From Anaerolineae bacterium (lineage in GTDB: Bacteria > Chloroflexota > Anaerolineae > Aggregatilineales > Phototrophicaceae), in the NCBI GenBank assembly GCA_022824365.1, contig JAJEAA010000015.1:1-64000 (forward strand): a stretch of 64,000 nt of DNA, written 5' to 3'. A program made the position numbers and the translations under genes. Positions 8,708 to 18,300 of the stretch are shown piece after piece. Numbering within the stretch: position 1 is the stretch's first letter; every line of letters begins with the position of its first letter. A model generated the notes under the pieces. It saw only the letters and a list, made by a program, of their open reading frames with translations, did not search any database and was not told the origin of the DNA.

Positions 8708-8736
8708 GGGCGGGCTTTCGGGCTCGCCCTATTTAT
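8708..8736 (+). terminator. Hairpin terminator after binding-protein gene
   Basis: GGGCGGGC (8708-8715) pairs with GCTCGCCC (8722-8729), including one G-T pair, around a six-base loop. TATTTAT follows. The stem with a T-rich tail fits an intrinsic terminator or attenuator between the importer genes and the GH2 gene. Confidence 0.55.
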
Positions 8737-8826
8737 GCCGAGTCAGCTAATACATTAGGTATCGAATTTCATAGCAACATTATTCTGAACGCCTTACTTG
8801 AACTGACTTTTCAACAGGAGTGAAAC

Positions 8827-10662
8827 ATGCCCGATATCCCCCGCAACGAATATCCGCGCCCGCAATTTGTCCGCGAAGACTGGCTCTGCTTAAACGGCGA
8901 ATGGGGTTTCGAGACTGATCAAGGCGACAGCGGCATCGACCGCGGTGTGCTGGAGCGGGATCTTGAGAGCAAGATAACTGTGCCATTCTGCCCGGAATCG
9001 GAGCTATCCGGCATTGGCAATCACGACTATTACAACGCTGTTTGGTATCGGCGTGATGCGATGATACCGGCGGAGTGGGCGGGGCGGCGCGTCCTGCTGC
9101 ATTTTCAGGCGGTGGACTACGACAGCACGGTTTGGGTGAATGGCGTCGAAGTCGGGCGGCACCGCGGCGGTTTTTCGCCTTTCAGTTGTGATTTGAAGGG
9201 TGTGGCCGAGGCCGGCGACGAGATCACAATTGTGTTGCGCGCCCGCGATGACGGGCAGAAGCCGCAGCCGCGCGGCAAGCAAACGCGGGATTTTGGTCCC
9301 AGCGGGGCGGTCTATGTGCGGACGACCGGCATCTGGCAGAGCGTCTGGCTGGAGCCGGTGGCGGATTTGCATTTGCGCCGTCCGCGGATCACGCCGGACC
9401 TGGCCAATCGGACATTTCGGCTTGAGCAGCCGATCACGGGCAATGCGGCCGGACTGCGATTGCGCGCCACGCTATCCGATGCGGACGGCGACATCGTCAC
9501 GACGGAATGCTCGGCGGAATATGACCTGGCGCCGCGGCTGGATTTGCCGGCGCCGGAAGAGCGCCTGCGGCTTTGGGATGTGGGCCAGCCCAATCTCTAC
9601 GATATCGCCATCGCGCTGATCGACGCGGAAGGCGAGGTGGTTGACCAAGCGCGGAGCTACGCCGGCATGCGCGCTATCAGCATTGAGGGGGTGGCGATCA
9701 AGATAAACGGGCGGACGGTCTTCCAGAGGCTGGTGCTGGACCAGGGTTATTATCCCGATGGCATTATGACCGCGCCCAGCGATGCGGCGCTACGCGAGGA
9801 TATCGAGTTGAGCATGGCGGCCGGTTTCAATGGGGCGCGGCTGCATCAAAAGGTCTTCGAGGAGCGCTTCCTCTATCACGCCGATCGGCTGGGCTATATC
9901 GTCTGGGGCGAGTTCGGCGATTGGGGCTGCAGCATGAACGGTCCCATCAACGGCGAGCATCAGAATCCGGGACCGGATTACATCACGCAGTGGCTGGAAT
10001 GCCTCGAACGCGATTATTCGCATCCCAGCATTGTCGGCTGGTGCCCGCTCAACGAGACCTGGCAGGCGTTGACGGACCGCATCACGGCGCTGGACGATGT
10101 GACGCGGGGCATGTACCTGGCGACCAAAGCGATGGACAGCACGCGGCCCGTGCTCGATACCTCCGGTTATTCTCATCGCGTGCCGGAAGCCGATGTCTAC
10201 GACAGCCACGACTACACGCAAGATCCCGATACGTTCCGCGCGCGTCACGCGAGCCTGGCGCAGGGCAGGCCTTACCTCAACGACGCGACTGGCTGGGGCT
10301 TGTCGGCGCGCCACGTTGGCAATGTGCAGTGGTCGATAGCTTATCGCGGGCAGCCTTATTTCGTCAGCGAATTCGGCGGCATCTGGTGGAATCCGGATGT
10401 GGGAGAGGACGAAGACTCCTGGGGTTACGGCACGCGCCCGGACAGCATTGAGGAGTTTTACGACCGCTTCGAGAAACTCTGCGCCATCCTGCTTGAAGAC
10501 GTGAATATGTTCGGCTACTGCTATACGCAGTTGACCGATATCTATCAGGAGCAGAACGGCATCTACCGCTTCGACCGGGGCGGGAAATTTGACCTGGCGC
10601 GGATTCGGGCGGCGCAGCAGAAGCCGGCGGCGATTGAACTGGCGGATAGCGCAGAAAGTTAG
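8827..10662 (+). CDS. Glycoside hydrolase family 2 enzyme
   Basis: Retaining glycosidase of 611 residues (beta-galactosidase, beta-glucuronidase or beta-mannosidase-like). Order: sugar-binding jelly roll (about 15-180, with DYDSTVWVNGVEVGRHRGGF), immunoglobulin-like domain (about 185-285), then a TIM barrel. The acid/base is Glu410 in CPLNETW and the nucleophile is Glu515 in YFVSEFGG. No signal peptide, so it should act in the cytosol on imported glycosides. AGGAG lies seven bases before ATG. It follows the importer by 176 bp with a hairpin between, so it belongs to the same locus. Specificity cannot be assigned from sequence alone. Confidence 0.9.
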   Translation: MPDIPRNEYPRPQFVREDWLCLNGEWGFETDQGDSGIDRGVLERDLESKITVPFCPESELSGIGNHDYYNAVWYRRDAMIPAEWAGRRVLLHFQAVDYDSTVWVNGVEVGRHRGGFSPFSCDLKGVAEAGDEITIVLRARDDGQKPQPRGKQTRDFGPSGAVYVRTTGIWQSVWLEPVADLHLRRPRITPDLANRTFRLEQPITGNAAGLRLRATLSDADGDIVTTECSAEYDLAPRLDLPAPEERLRLWDVGQPNLYDIAIALIDAEGEVVDQARSYAGMRAISIEGVAIKINGRTVFQRLVLDQGYYPDGIMTAPSDAALREDIELSMAAGFNGARLHQKVFEERFLYHADRLGYIVWGEFGDWGCSMNGPINGEHQNPGPDYITQWLECLERDYSHPSIVGWCPLNETWQALTDRITALDDVTRGMYLATKAMDSTRPVLDTSGYSHRVPEADVYDSHDYTQDPDTFRARHASLAQGRPYLNDATGWGLSARHVGNVQWSIAYRGQPYFVSEFGGIWWNPDVGEDEDSWGYGTRPDSIEEFYDRFEKLCAILLEDVNMFGYCYTQLTDIYQEQNGIYRFDRGGKFDLARIRAAQQKPAAIELADSAES

Positions 10663-10671
10663 GTTTCTTTT

Positions 10672-10862
10672 GCCCATCACCCCCGGTCCCTTCTCCCACA
10701 AGGGGGGCGAGTAGACACAGCACTTCGAGAGAGGGAGCTAACTAGGCGGATTTTGTGGTGCTTTGCGGACGACCCAAGGGTCGCCCCTACAAGGCTTATC
10801 CGGTACTGGGTTTTGCTATCGCTTTTTCTTCCCCATCCCCCAGCCCCTCTCGCCATCTCTAT
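10672..10862. repeat. Intergenic stretch with family C fragments and family A copy
   Basis: The 284-bp gap between the GH2 and mutA genes holds no credible gene. At 10672-10700 and 10828-10862 are fragments of the CCCC-CTTCTCCC / CCCCAGCCCC repeat (family C). At 10765-10792 is a family A copy with CGACCC-AA-GGGTCG and the end TCGCCCCTAC. These repeats separate two unrelated transcription units. Confidence 0.65.
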
Positions 10863-10946
10863 GGCGAGCGGACAGAGCCACTTGAGCAGATGCTCAGGCG
10901 GGACTATATTTGTCTGGCCTAGGCTGGGGAATGTGAAGAGGCTGCG

Positions 10947-12416
10947 GTGACTGAAGCCCTGTTTGCCGAATTTGAAGCAGCGACACGGGAAGATTGGCTG
11001 GAAGCGGCGCGAGCCTCGCTGCGGGGGCGATCGCTGGAAAGCCTCGTCTCGTCCACGTATGAAGACATCGACATAGAGCCGCTGGTCGGCGCGGATGCTG
11101 TGGATGGCGCGCATCTCTATTCGCTGCCCGGCGAGTTTCCCTTTCGCCGCGGCCGGACCGAGGGCGGCTATCGCGAGCGTCCCTGGCTGATCGCGCAGGA
11201 CATCAATATCGCCGACCCTGACGACTTCAACGCGGCGCTGCGAGAAGCGCTGGCGAATGGTCAGACGGCGATTACGCTCACGGGCGATCTAAAGTTGGAG
11301 GAGGCGAGCGATCTGCGCCGGGCGCTGGCGGGGATTGATCTGCGGCGTTTTCCATTATTCATCCGTAGCGATGGCCGCGTGCCTGAAATCTACCGTTTGC
11401 TCCAGACAGCGTTGAGCGAAGACGAATTGAGTGGCTTGAGCGGCTGCGCCGGATATGATCCACTAGCGAGTTTGGCGCGGACGGGCCGGATGCGGGTCGA
11501 TGCCATTGAGCGGCTGGCGGCGCATGTGGCCAGGGTCGCCGAATCCTCGCCAGAGTTGGGCAGCATTCAAGTGAGCGCGGTTCCCTATCACGCTGCCAGC
11601 GCGAATGCCGTGCAGGAGTTGGCGCTGGTTTTGGCGACGGCGGTCCCTTATCTGCGCGGGCTGAGCGAGTATGGACTTGCGCCGGATCTCGCGGCGACCA
11701 AGCTGCAAGTCGAGCTATGTATCGGCGAGAATTTCTTCATGGAAGCAGCAAAGTTTCGCGCAGTCAAGCTGCTTTGGGCGCAGATGACGCGGGCGTTCGG
11801 CGTTGACGACGAGGGGCAAGGCATTCGGCTGCACGCGCGCAGCGGGGGGCGCAACAAAACGCGCCGCGACCGCTATGTCAATTTGCTGCGGCTGACAACG
11901 GAAGCGCTGGCGGCTGTCATTGGCGGCGTCGACAGCTTGACCATCGCGCCCTTTGATGCGCCGCTTGGCAAGTCGGACGGATTCTCGCGGCGGCTCTCGC
12001 GCAATTTGCAGTTGATCTTGCGGGAGGAAGTGGAGCTGGCGCAGGTGATTGACCCGGCCGGCGGCGCCTGGCATATCGAGCGCTTGACCGATGAATTGGC
12101 GCGCCGAGCCTGGGCGCAGTTTCAAAGCATCGAGGCGGCTGGCGGCATCCTCGCAGCGCTGGAAACTGGCCTGATTCAAGCCGAAATCGCAGCCATTGCC
12201 GAACGGCGCCGGGCTGATGTCGCGTCGGGGGCTGCGATTCTGGTAGGCGTCAATAAGTACGTCAACGCCGACGAACCTGCCCCGCCGAATCGCCCGGAGT
12301 CAGCGGAGGCCAGCGGGGAGGAGTCGGGCGTCAGGGAGATTCGCGTCGAGCCGCTGCCGCCTTTGCGCCTGGAAGACGCGATTGACGCGCCGTCAGCTTC
12401 GGGAGCCGACGCATGA
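10947..12416 (+). CDS. mutA: Methylmalonyl-CoA mutase small subunit
   Basis: Non-catalytic partner of the adenosylcobalamin-dependent mutase, 489 residues. It starts at GTG with GAGG six bases upstream. It matches the mutase barrel layout: [20 protein letters not shown] early, then [21 protein letters not shown], a degenerate version of the large-subunit TSG-WS motif. It lacks the cobalamin-binding domain, as small subunits normally do, and ends soon after the GVNKYV segment. The ATGA overlap with mutB shows coupled translation. The complex interconverts (R)-methylmalonyl-CoA and succinyl-CoA. Confidence 0.88.
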   Translation: MTEALFAEFEAATREDWLEAARASLRGRSLESLVSSTYEDIDIEPLVGADAVDGAHLYSLPGEFPFRRGRTEGGYRERPWLIAQDINIADPDDFNAALREALANGQTAITLTGDLKLEEASDLRRALAGIDLRRFPLFIRSDGRVPEIYRLLQTALSEDELSGLSGCAGYDPLASLARTGRMRVDAIERLAAHVARVAESSPELGSIQVSAVPYHAASANAVQELALVLATAVPYLRGLSEYGLAPDLAATKLQVELCIGENFFMEAAKFRAVKLLWAQMTRAFGVDDEGQGIRLHARSGGRNKTRRDRYVNLLRLTTEALAAVIGGVDSLTIAPFDAPLGKSDGFSRRLSRNLQLILREEVELAQVIDPAGGAWHIERLTDELARRAWAQFQSIEAAGGILAALETGLIQAEIAAIAERRRADVASGAAILVGVNKYVNADEPAPPNRPESAEASGEESGVREIRVEPLPPLRLEDAIDAPSASGADA

Positions 12417-14566
12417 GTCAATTCCCCGATTTCAGCAAGATTGATTACGAGCCTCAAGCGTTGGGCGGGAAATCCGAGACGGGGACGGCCGATGCCGCCG
12501 GGCAGATCTGGCGCGCGCGCGAGCAAATCGATATCAAAGCGCTGCACACCGCCGCCGATCTCGCCGAAGTCGAGCATCTTGGATATGTGGCGGGCATCCC
12601 GCCCTACTTGCGCGGACCCTACCCGGCGATGTACGCCGTCCGCCCCTGGACGATACGGCAATACGCCGGTTATTCCACGGCTGAGGAGAGCAACGCCTTT
12701 TATCGGCGCAACCTGGCGGCCGGGCAAAGGGGCCTGTCTGTCGCTTTTGACCTGGCGACGCACCGGGGCTACGACTCGGATCATCCGCGGGTGGTCGGCG
12801 ATGTCGGCATGGCGGGCGTGGCGGTGGATAGCGTGCTGGATATGAAGATCCTCTTCGATGGCATCCCGCTGGACCAAATGTCGGTCTCGATGACGATGAA
12901 CGGGGCGGTGTTGCCGGTGCTGGCCTTTTATATCGTCGCCGCTGAGGAGCAGGGCGTCGCGCGCTCCAAGCTGACCGGCACGATCCAGAACGACATCCTC
13001 AAAGAGTATATGGTGCGCAACACCTATATTTATCCGCCGGCGCAGTCGATGAAGATCGCGGCTGATATCTTCGCCTACACCGCCGCCGAGATGCCGAAAT
13101 TCAACAGCATCAGCGTCAGCGGCTACCATATACAGGAGGCCGGCGGGGGCGCTGATATCGAGCTGGCTTATACCCTGGCGAACGGTTTGGAATACCTGCG
13201 GGCGGGCGTCGCGGCCGGCCTGGCGATTGATGATTTCGCGCCGCGGCTGTCTTTTTTCTGGGGCATCGGCCTGAATTATTTCATGGAGATCGCCAAGATG
13301 CGAGCCGGGCGGCTGCTCTGGGCCAAGCTGGTCAAGGGCTTCGCGCCGCGTAATCCCAAGTCGATGGCTTTGCGCGCCCATTGTCAGACATCCGGCTGGA
13401 GTTTGCAGGCGGGCGACCCCTACAACAACATCGTCCGCACCTGCCTGGAAGCGATGGCGGCGGCGCTGGGCGGGACGCAGTCTCTACATACCAACGCGCT
13501 GGACGAAGCCATCGCCCTGCCGACCGATTTCAGCGCCCGCATCGCCCGCAATACGCAGCTATTCCTGCAGCATGAAACCGGCATCGCCGATGTGGTGGAT
13601 CCCTGGGGCGGCTCTTACCTGGTCGAGCGGCTGACGGCGGATCTGGCGCGTCGGGCTTGGACGCATATCCAGGAGATTGAAGCCCTCGGCGGCATGACTA
13701 AGGCGCTGGAAACCGGTATGCCCAAGCTGCGAATCGAAGAGGCGGCGGCGCGCCGACAAGCGCAAATTGATAGCGGCGGCGAGACGATCATCGGCGTGAA
13801 CAAGTATGTCCCAGCCGAAGAAGAGCCGGTGGACTATCGCGAGGTCGATAACACGGCGGCGCGCGAGGCGCAGATTCAACGTCTGCGTCAACTGCGGGCG
13901 GAACGCGACGAGGCGGCGACACAGGCCGCGCTGAACTCTTTGACCGACTGCGCGCGGACGGGCAAGGGCAATTTGCTGGCGCGGGCGGTAGAGGCGGCGC
14001 GGGCGCGAGCGACGAACGGCGAGATTTCACTGGCGCTGGAGAAAGTCTGGGGACGGCATAAAGCCGCGATAAGCTCGCTGACGGGCGTCTACAGCAGGGA
14101 ATTCGCGGACGAAGGCGAGGTCATTGCGGTGCGCCAGATGACGGAGGAATTCGCCCGGGAGCAGGGGCGGCGTCCGCGGTTGATGGCGGCGAAGATGGGA
14201 CAGGATGGGCACGACCGCGGCATTAAGGTCATTGCGACCGCCTTTGCCGATATGGGCTTCGATGTCGATATCGCGCCTCTGTTTCAGACGCCGGCCGAGG
14301 TGGCGAAGCAAGCGGTGGAAAATGACACGCATGTGGTCGGCTTAAGCTCGCTGGCGGCCGGGCACAAGACACTGCTGCCGCAATTGATCGCGGAGTTGGG
14401 CAAGCGGGACCGCCCCGATATCATGGTGGTCATCGGCGGCGTCATACCGGCACGGGACTACGCGGCTCTGCATGAGATGGGCGCAGCGGCTATTTTTGGT
14501 CCCGGCACTGTTATACCGACGGCGGCAAAGCGCGTGCTGATGGAGTTGCGGCGGCGTCTGGGCTGA
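12413..14566 (+). CDS. mutB: Methylmalonyl-CoA mutase large (catalytic) subunit
   Basis: Catalytic mutase subunit, 717 residues, full length. The N-terminal barrel carries [19 protein letters not shown], close to the signature of true methylmalonyl-CoA mutases. The C-terminal B12 domain (about 585-715) has DGHDRG (the DxHxxG cobalt-ligating motif), then GLSSLAAGH and GGVIP. It links propionyl-CoA (odd-chain fatty acids, Val, Ile, Thr, Met) to succinyl-CoA. Start ATG overlaps the mutA stop. The chaperone GTPase MeaB lies 490 bp downstream on the same strand, with a GYD gene inverted between them. Confidence 0.95.
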   Translation: MSQFPDFSKIDYEPQALGGKSETGTADAAGQIWRAREQIDIKALHTAADLAEVEHLGYVAGIPPYLRGPYPAMYAVRPWTIRQYAGYSTAEESNAFYRRNLAAGQRGLSVAFDLATHRGYDSDHPRVVGDVGMAGVAVDSVLDMKILFDGIPLDQMSVSMTMNGAVLPVLAFYIVAAEEQGVARSKLTGTIQNDILKEYMVRNTYIYPPAQSMKIAADIFAYTAAEMPKFNSISVSGYHIQEAGGGADIELAYTLANGLEYLRAGVAAGLAIDDFAPRLSFFWGIGLNYFMEIAKMRAGRLLWAKLVKGFAPRNPKSMALRAHCQTSGWSLQAGDPYNNIVRTCLEAMAAALGGTQSLHTNALDEAIALPTDFSARIARNTQLFLQHETGIADVVDPWGGSYLVERLTADLARRAWTHIQEIEALGGMTKALETGMPKLRIEEAAARRQAQIDSGGETIIGVNKYVPAEEEPVDYREVDNTAAREAQIQRLRQLRAERDEAATQAALNSLTDCARTGKGNLLARAVEAARARATNGEISLALEKVWGRHKAAISSLTGVYSREFADEGEVIAVRQMTEEFAREQGRRPRLMAAKMGQDGHDRGIKVIATAFADMGFDVDIAPLFQTPAEVAKQAVENDTHVVGLSSLAAGHKTLLPQLIAELGKRDRPDIMVVIGGVIPARDYAALHEMGAAAIFGPGTVIPTAAKRVLMELRRRLG

Positions 14567-14571
14567 GCGCC

Positions 14572-14892
14572 TCAGCCAAGGTCGTGATATTGAGCCGCGC
14601 GCAGGATGGCCTGATTGGTCTCGTCCGCGCTGAGCAGGACAGTCGTCTTGCCTTGCGAGTAGTAGCCCATGGCCGTCATCGCGAGGACGTAAGCGGCCAT
14701 GCTTTCATTGCTGGGCATCTCGACCAGGACGATAAAGTCATTTTCGCCAAAGGCGACCCAGCTATCGCGGACGCTGCCGCCAAATTCTTCGGCGACGCGA
14801 TGCCCTTCGCCAAATAGGGGCGAAGCGTCCCGGGACATCAACTCTTTCCAAGCTGCCGATGTCAATGATGTCTGCCATAGAAATTGCGCCAT
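14572..14892 (-). CDS. GYD-domain small protein
   Basis: Small 106-residue protein beginning MAQFLWQTSLTSAAWKEL. The pattern of two beta-strands, a helix and ENDFIVLVEMPSNESMAAYVLAMTAMGY fits the ferredoxin-like GYD family, whose biochemical role is unknown to me. ATG 14892 is chosen because AGGAG lies six to seven bases upstream; longer upstream readings run into the meaB promoter region. It sits between mutB and meaB on the opposite strand, an unusual place for it, which may be chance. Confidence 0.75.
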   Translation of the reverse strand: MAQFLWQTSLTSAAWKELMSRDASPLFGEGHRVAEEFGGSVRDSWVAFGENDFIVLVEMPSNESMAAYVLAMTAMGYYSQGKTTVLLSADETNQAILRAAQYHDLG

Positions 14893-15056
14893 GATCTTTC
14901 TCCTGTTCAAGCGGAAACAGTCGCGCCAGAGAATATAACGCATGCGGCGAGTTTCGCCCAGCAGGCGAGAAACGCTGGGGCGGCTGCCCGGGAGAGCATA
15001 ACTGAGTCGCCGATGATATTGTATGATGGGCGGGTGCAAGGGAGCGACGACGAGCC

Positions 15057-16061
15057 ATGAATATAGGGAATGCAAAAGCCGAGCTTGACACGGAGGCGCT
15101 GGCGGCTGCTGTCCTGGCTCGCGATCGCGCTGCGCTGGCCCGGGCGATCACGCTGGTCGAGAGCGCCGCGCCCCGGCATCAGCAGACGGCGCAGGACCTG
15201 CTTTCAGCGCTGCTGCCTCATAGCGGCGGTTCGATCCGCATCGGCGTTACCGGGGCGCCCGGCGCTGGCAAAAGCACTTTCATCGACAGCTTCGGCGCTT
15301 ATCTGACCGAGCGGGGTCGACGGGTGGCGGTGCTGGCGGTTGATCCGAGCAGCGCCTTGACAGGCGGCAGCATCCTGGGCGACAAGACGCGGATGGAGCG
15401 CCTTTCGCGCGACGAGAAGGCTTTCATACGGCCGACCCCGACGGGCGGCGTACTGGGCGGGGTAGCTCCCAAGACGCGCGAAGCGATATTGGTCTGCGAG
15501 GCAGCCGGCTACGATGTGGTCATCGTCGAGACAGTGGGCACGGGGCAGAGCGAAGCGACGCTGCGCTCGCTGGTGGATTTCTTCCTGCTGCTGCTGATTG
15601 CGGGGGCGGGCGATGAATTGCAGGGTATCAAGAAGGGCGTGATCGAGCTGGCGGATGCGCTGGTCATCAACAAAGCGGATGGGGAAAATATCGCCGCGGC
15701 AAGTGCGGCGCGAACTCAATTCAGCCGGGGATTGCGGTTTGTGGCGCCGGCGACAGCGGGCTGGCGGACGCGGGCCTATACGGCCTCGAGCTTGACCGGC
15801 GACGGCATCGCCGAGATCTGGGCGGCGATATCGGCTTTCGAGGCTGAGACGAAGGCGAGCGGCATCTTCGAGCAGCGGCGGACGGCGCAACGGCGTGAGT
15901 GGCTGCAAGCGGCGCTGGAAACGCGGCTGCGCGATCTCGTCTTTGGCAGTGCGGCAGTGCGGGAGGCCCTGCCCGAGATTGAAGCGGCGGCGCTCAGCGG
16001 GGAACTGTCGCTGTCGGCAGCGGCGGACGAGTTAATACGCTTGTTAAAACTCAGGGCCTAA
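15057..16061 (+). CDS. meaB: Methylmalonyl-CoA mutase-associated GTPase MeaB
   Basis: G3E-family GTPase, 334 residues, that gates adenosylcobalamin transfer to the mutase and protects it from inactivation. Visible features: Walker A GVTGAPGAGKST (63-74), the segment VLAVDPSSALTGGSILGDKTRM, VETVGTGQSE (G3 region) and NKADG (G4). The C-terminal dimerisation helices are present. Its stop codon lies inside the end of the convergent ATPase gene (11-bp overlap), which marks the edge of an AT-rich insertion. Context with mutAB makes the role secure. Confidence 0.95.
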   Translation: MNIGNAKAELDTEALAAAVLARDRAALARAITLVESAAPRHQQTAQDLLSALLPHSGGSIRIGVTGAPGAGKSTFIDSFGAYLTERGRRVAVLAVDPSSALTGGSILGDKTRMERLSRDEKAFIRPTPTGGVLGGVAPKTREAILVCEAAGYDVVIVETVGTGQSEATLRSLVDFFLLLLIAGAGDELQGIKKGVIELADALVINKADGENIAAASAARTQFSRGLRFVAPATAGWRTRAYTASSLTGDGIAEIWAAISAFEAETKASGIFEQRRTAQRREWLQAALETRLRDLVFGSAAVREALPEIEAAALSGELSLSAAADELIRLLKLRA

Positions 16062-17715
16062 TGCCGAGCGCTCTGAAAAACGCAGGGTGAATATGAATTT
16101 GATTGTCATCAGATACATCGTGCGGCGAAACCTTATCGCCTTGAAATGACCAATAGGTTCGAAAGTACTTCTCAGTTTTTATCCCGAGAATCCCGATGTC
16201 GTAGAATACTCTTAGCAACTCAGGCATTACATCATCAAAGTCCATTTTCTCATAAATGACATTGTAAATGTAATCCTTTTCAGTATGCTGGTGAGTCCGA
16301 AGCAAATATTCTACGAATCGATTCTCTATTTCACGCTTGTTTAGTTCGTTTAGTCTAAATCTATTAGAGAATCGCTTTAGTATTTCTATCGCATCCGCCA
16401 GCGTTGGGTAGTCTGCTGACCACTCGTCCGCCAATGCTTTAAGTCTAAGTTCAGAGTAGACACCCTCAGCCGCAAGTATATGGGTTTTATTCATTTTAGC
16501 TCTATCATCGGCCTGCTTAATACATTCATTGAAAAACATAATTACATCGCGCGGTGTACGTAAAGTACGCCGAATTATATACACAATGGAATTTGATTGT
16601 TCAACTGTCTTTGGAAGGATGTCACTGATTCCTATGCTTCTATTCTTTACGTACTTGTGGGCAATCAACTGGTTTATCCGCAGTTCAATTAAGTCGAGTA
16701 GGTCCTTTTCTTTCCAATAGAGCTGTAAATAGAGAGAGCGGTACTTTTCCTGTTGGTGGCCTTGAGTTCGCGTGAGTCGAAAGACTCGATCTAGCAAGTC
16801 CTCTCGAATGGCACAAACAATCTTTATTTGGTTACTTCTGCTATTGAAATACCTAATAGCTTCGATCAAAGCTTTTATCAATCGGTACCGCAAAACATTA
16901 TGCGTCCAATTCTCATCCAATTGGTCAATCGTGATGAAATATCTTTTCTGTTGATCTCGTTCTATTTCATTAGCAAGCAATTCAATTACCGCCGAAAGCT
17001 CACGCATCTGCAATTGGTCAACCACCTGTTGCCCGATTTGGGCAATTTGTGCTCTGTCTTCAAGAGTTAGTCTGCTGCTCTTCTCCCGTGAAAGCTCCGC
17101 TCCAAGCTGTAGTGTCTCAATGACTCGCCCGCCAAGCAATCCTTTTATTCTATTAGCCACATTTTCTTCGAGAGTTTTTGCCTCCTCCTTAATCAGTACT
17201 TGCGTATCTTTCCAGAAATCTGGATATCTTGCCAAGTATTCTTGGGCGACCTTGTGTGAGCGTTTAGTATAGATTCTTTGCTGAATGCGTTGGAATAAAT
17301 TATATATGCCACGATCGCCACTTTGTGAACTTACTAGCTTGATGAGTTCAAGTGCAAATATATGACGCCACAATACACTAAAGAAAAGGTCAAGATCGAT
17401 ACCCATATCCATGAAAGATTGAAGCATGGGCCTATTTGCCAAATGGTGTAATGCTAAGTCAAATGGAGAAAGAGGCATAACCTTGTCCTCTTTTTCCATC
17501 AACATGGATAATATTGCTGTTTTCCCTACTCCAGTCCGCCCTAGCACTATACACTCAGGTCTGCTTGTATCTGCCAATACTTCCAAGTCCCCGGTGTCAT
17601 GAAAGCACTGTTTGAGTATCTCTCGATCTTCGAGAGCATCGTTGGCACCGATTCTATCATGTCGTCTAAATCTGAAATTAGACTCAGATGATTTTGTAGC
17701 TTTCTTGCGACTCAC
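16051..17715 (-). CDS. Stand-alone P-loop ATPase, Sll1717-like
   Basis: Predicted ATPase of 554 residues. Walker A is GRTGVGKT at 59-66, Walker B is RYFITIDQLDENW near 258-270, and an AIREDLLDRVFR segment near 302-313 may be a sensor or arginine-finger region. The rest is helical and charged, with no membrane helix or nuclease motif. The arrangement (GANDALED-CFHDTGDLE before Walker A) resembles the Sll1717-family ATPases; some relatives occur near defence genes, so an antiviral or DNA-linked role is possible but unproven. Base use differs sharply from neighbours: 16321-16380 holds only 19 G/C in 60. This suggests horizontal acquisition. Its last codons overlap the meaB stop. Confidence 0.75.
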   Translation of the reverse strand: MSRKKATKSSESNFRFRRHDRIGANDALEDREILKQCFHDTGDLEVLADTSRPECIVLGRTGVGKTAILSMLMEKEDKVMPLSPFDLALHHLANRPMLQSFMDMGIDLDLFFSVLWRHIFALELIKLVSSQSGDRGIYNLFQRIQQRIYTKRSHKVAQEYLARYPDFWKDTQVLIKEEAKTLEENVANRIKGLLGGRVIETLQLGAELSREKSSRLTLEDRAQIAQIGQQVVDQLQMRELSAVIELLANEIERDQQKRYFITIDQLDENWTHNVLRYRLIKALIEAIRYFNSRSNQIKIVCAIREDLLDRVFRLTRTQGHQQEKYRSLYLQLYWKEKDLLDLIELRINQLIAHKYVKNRSIGISDILPKTVEQSNSIVYIIRRTLRTPRDVIMFFNECIKQADDRAKMNKTHILAAEGVYSELRLKALADEWSADYPTLADAIEILKRFSNRFRLNELNKREIENRFVEYLLRTHQHTEKDYIYNVIYEKMDFDDVMPELLRVFYDIGILGIKTEKYFRTYWSFQGDKVSPHDVSDDNQIHIHPAFFRALGIRP

Positions 17716-17970
17716 ACTTTATCTCCGACTTAATCATATTGAGCACAGATCATAGAACTGTTGTGACGTTCCCCTAGTATACCTGAGAGATTCGACAGCT
17801 TCGAATTCCTTGTTAGAAATGCCCATTGTTTAGAGATTCGCGATGTTAATGCTGCGCAGTGTTATTAGTGCATGTGCCAATTCATTCATCGATAGCCACA
17901 ACCTGACCTTGTTAGTACAATACCGTCGGGAAAATAATCAAGGGAAAGAACAAAAAAGAAAGAGGAAGCG
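17716..17970. other. AT-rich gap upstream of ATPase island
   Basis: This 255-bp stretch keeps the low GC of the ATPase gene and so probably belongs to the same insertion. It should hold the ATPase promoter (reverse strand) and that of the YbjQ-like gene. I see no tRNA, no integrase fragment and no clear attachment-site repeat. Confidence 0.5.
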
Positions 17971-18291
17971 ATGATCACAACAACAACACCGACCGTTGAG
18001 GGCTACGCAGTCGAAGGGTATTTGGGCATCGTAAGCGGCGAAGCGGTGATGGGCGCCAATATGTTCAAGGATATGTTCGCCGGCATCCGCGATATCGTCG
18101 GCGGGCGTTCCGGGGCTTACGAAGAAGAATTGCGGCGGGCGAAGGACATCGCCATTCACGAGATGCAGGACAACGCGCGGCAACTGGGCGCGAACGCCAT
18201 ACTCAGCGTTGATCTGGATTATGAGACGATCGGCGCCAACGGCAGCATGCTCATGGTCTCGGCGAGCGGGACGGCGGTGCGGCTGGCCTAG
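17971..18291 (+). CDS. YbjQ / UPF0145-family protein
   Basis: Small 106-residue protein of the YbjQ (UPF0145, so-called heavy-metal-binding) family. Characteristic segments are [20 protein letters not shown], a helix with [20 protein letters not shown], and [14 protein letters not shown]. It probably forms a ring-shaped oligomer as known relatives do; function is unsettled. GAGGAAG sits five bases before the ATG. It stands alone beside the AT-rich island but has host-like base composition, so it probably belongs to the resident chromosome. Confidence 0.85.
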   Translation: MITTTTPTVEGYAVEGYLGIVSGEAVMGANMFKDMFAGIRDIVGGRSGAYEEELRRAKDIAIHEMQDNARQLGANAILSVDLDYETIGANGSMLMVSASGTAVRLA

Positions 18292-18300
18292 GCGAGCCGA

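Noticed and set aside
17971..18291. YbjQ gene as part of the AT-rich island
   Set aside because: Its base use returns to the chromosomal pattern at about 17971, so it is more likely resident.
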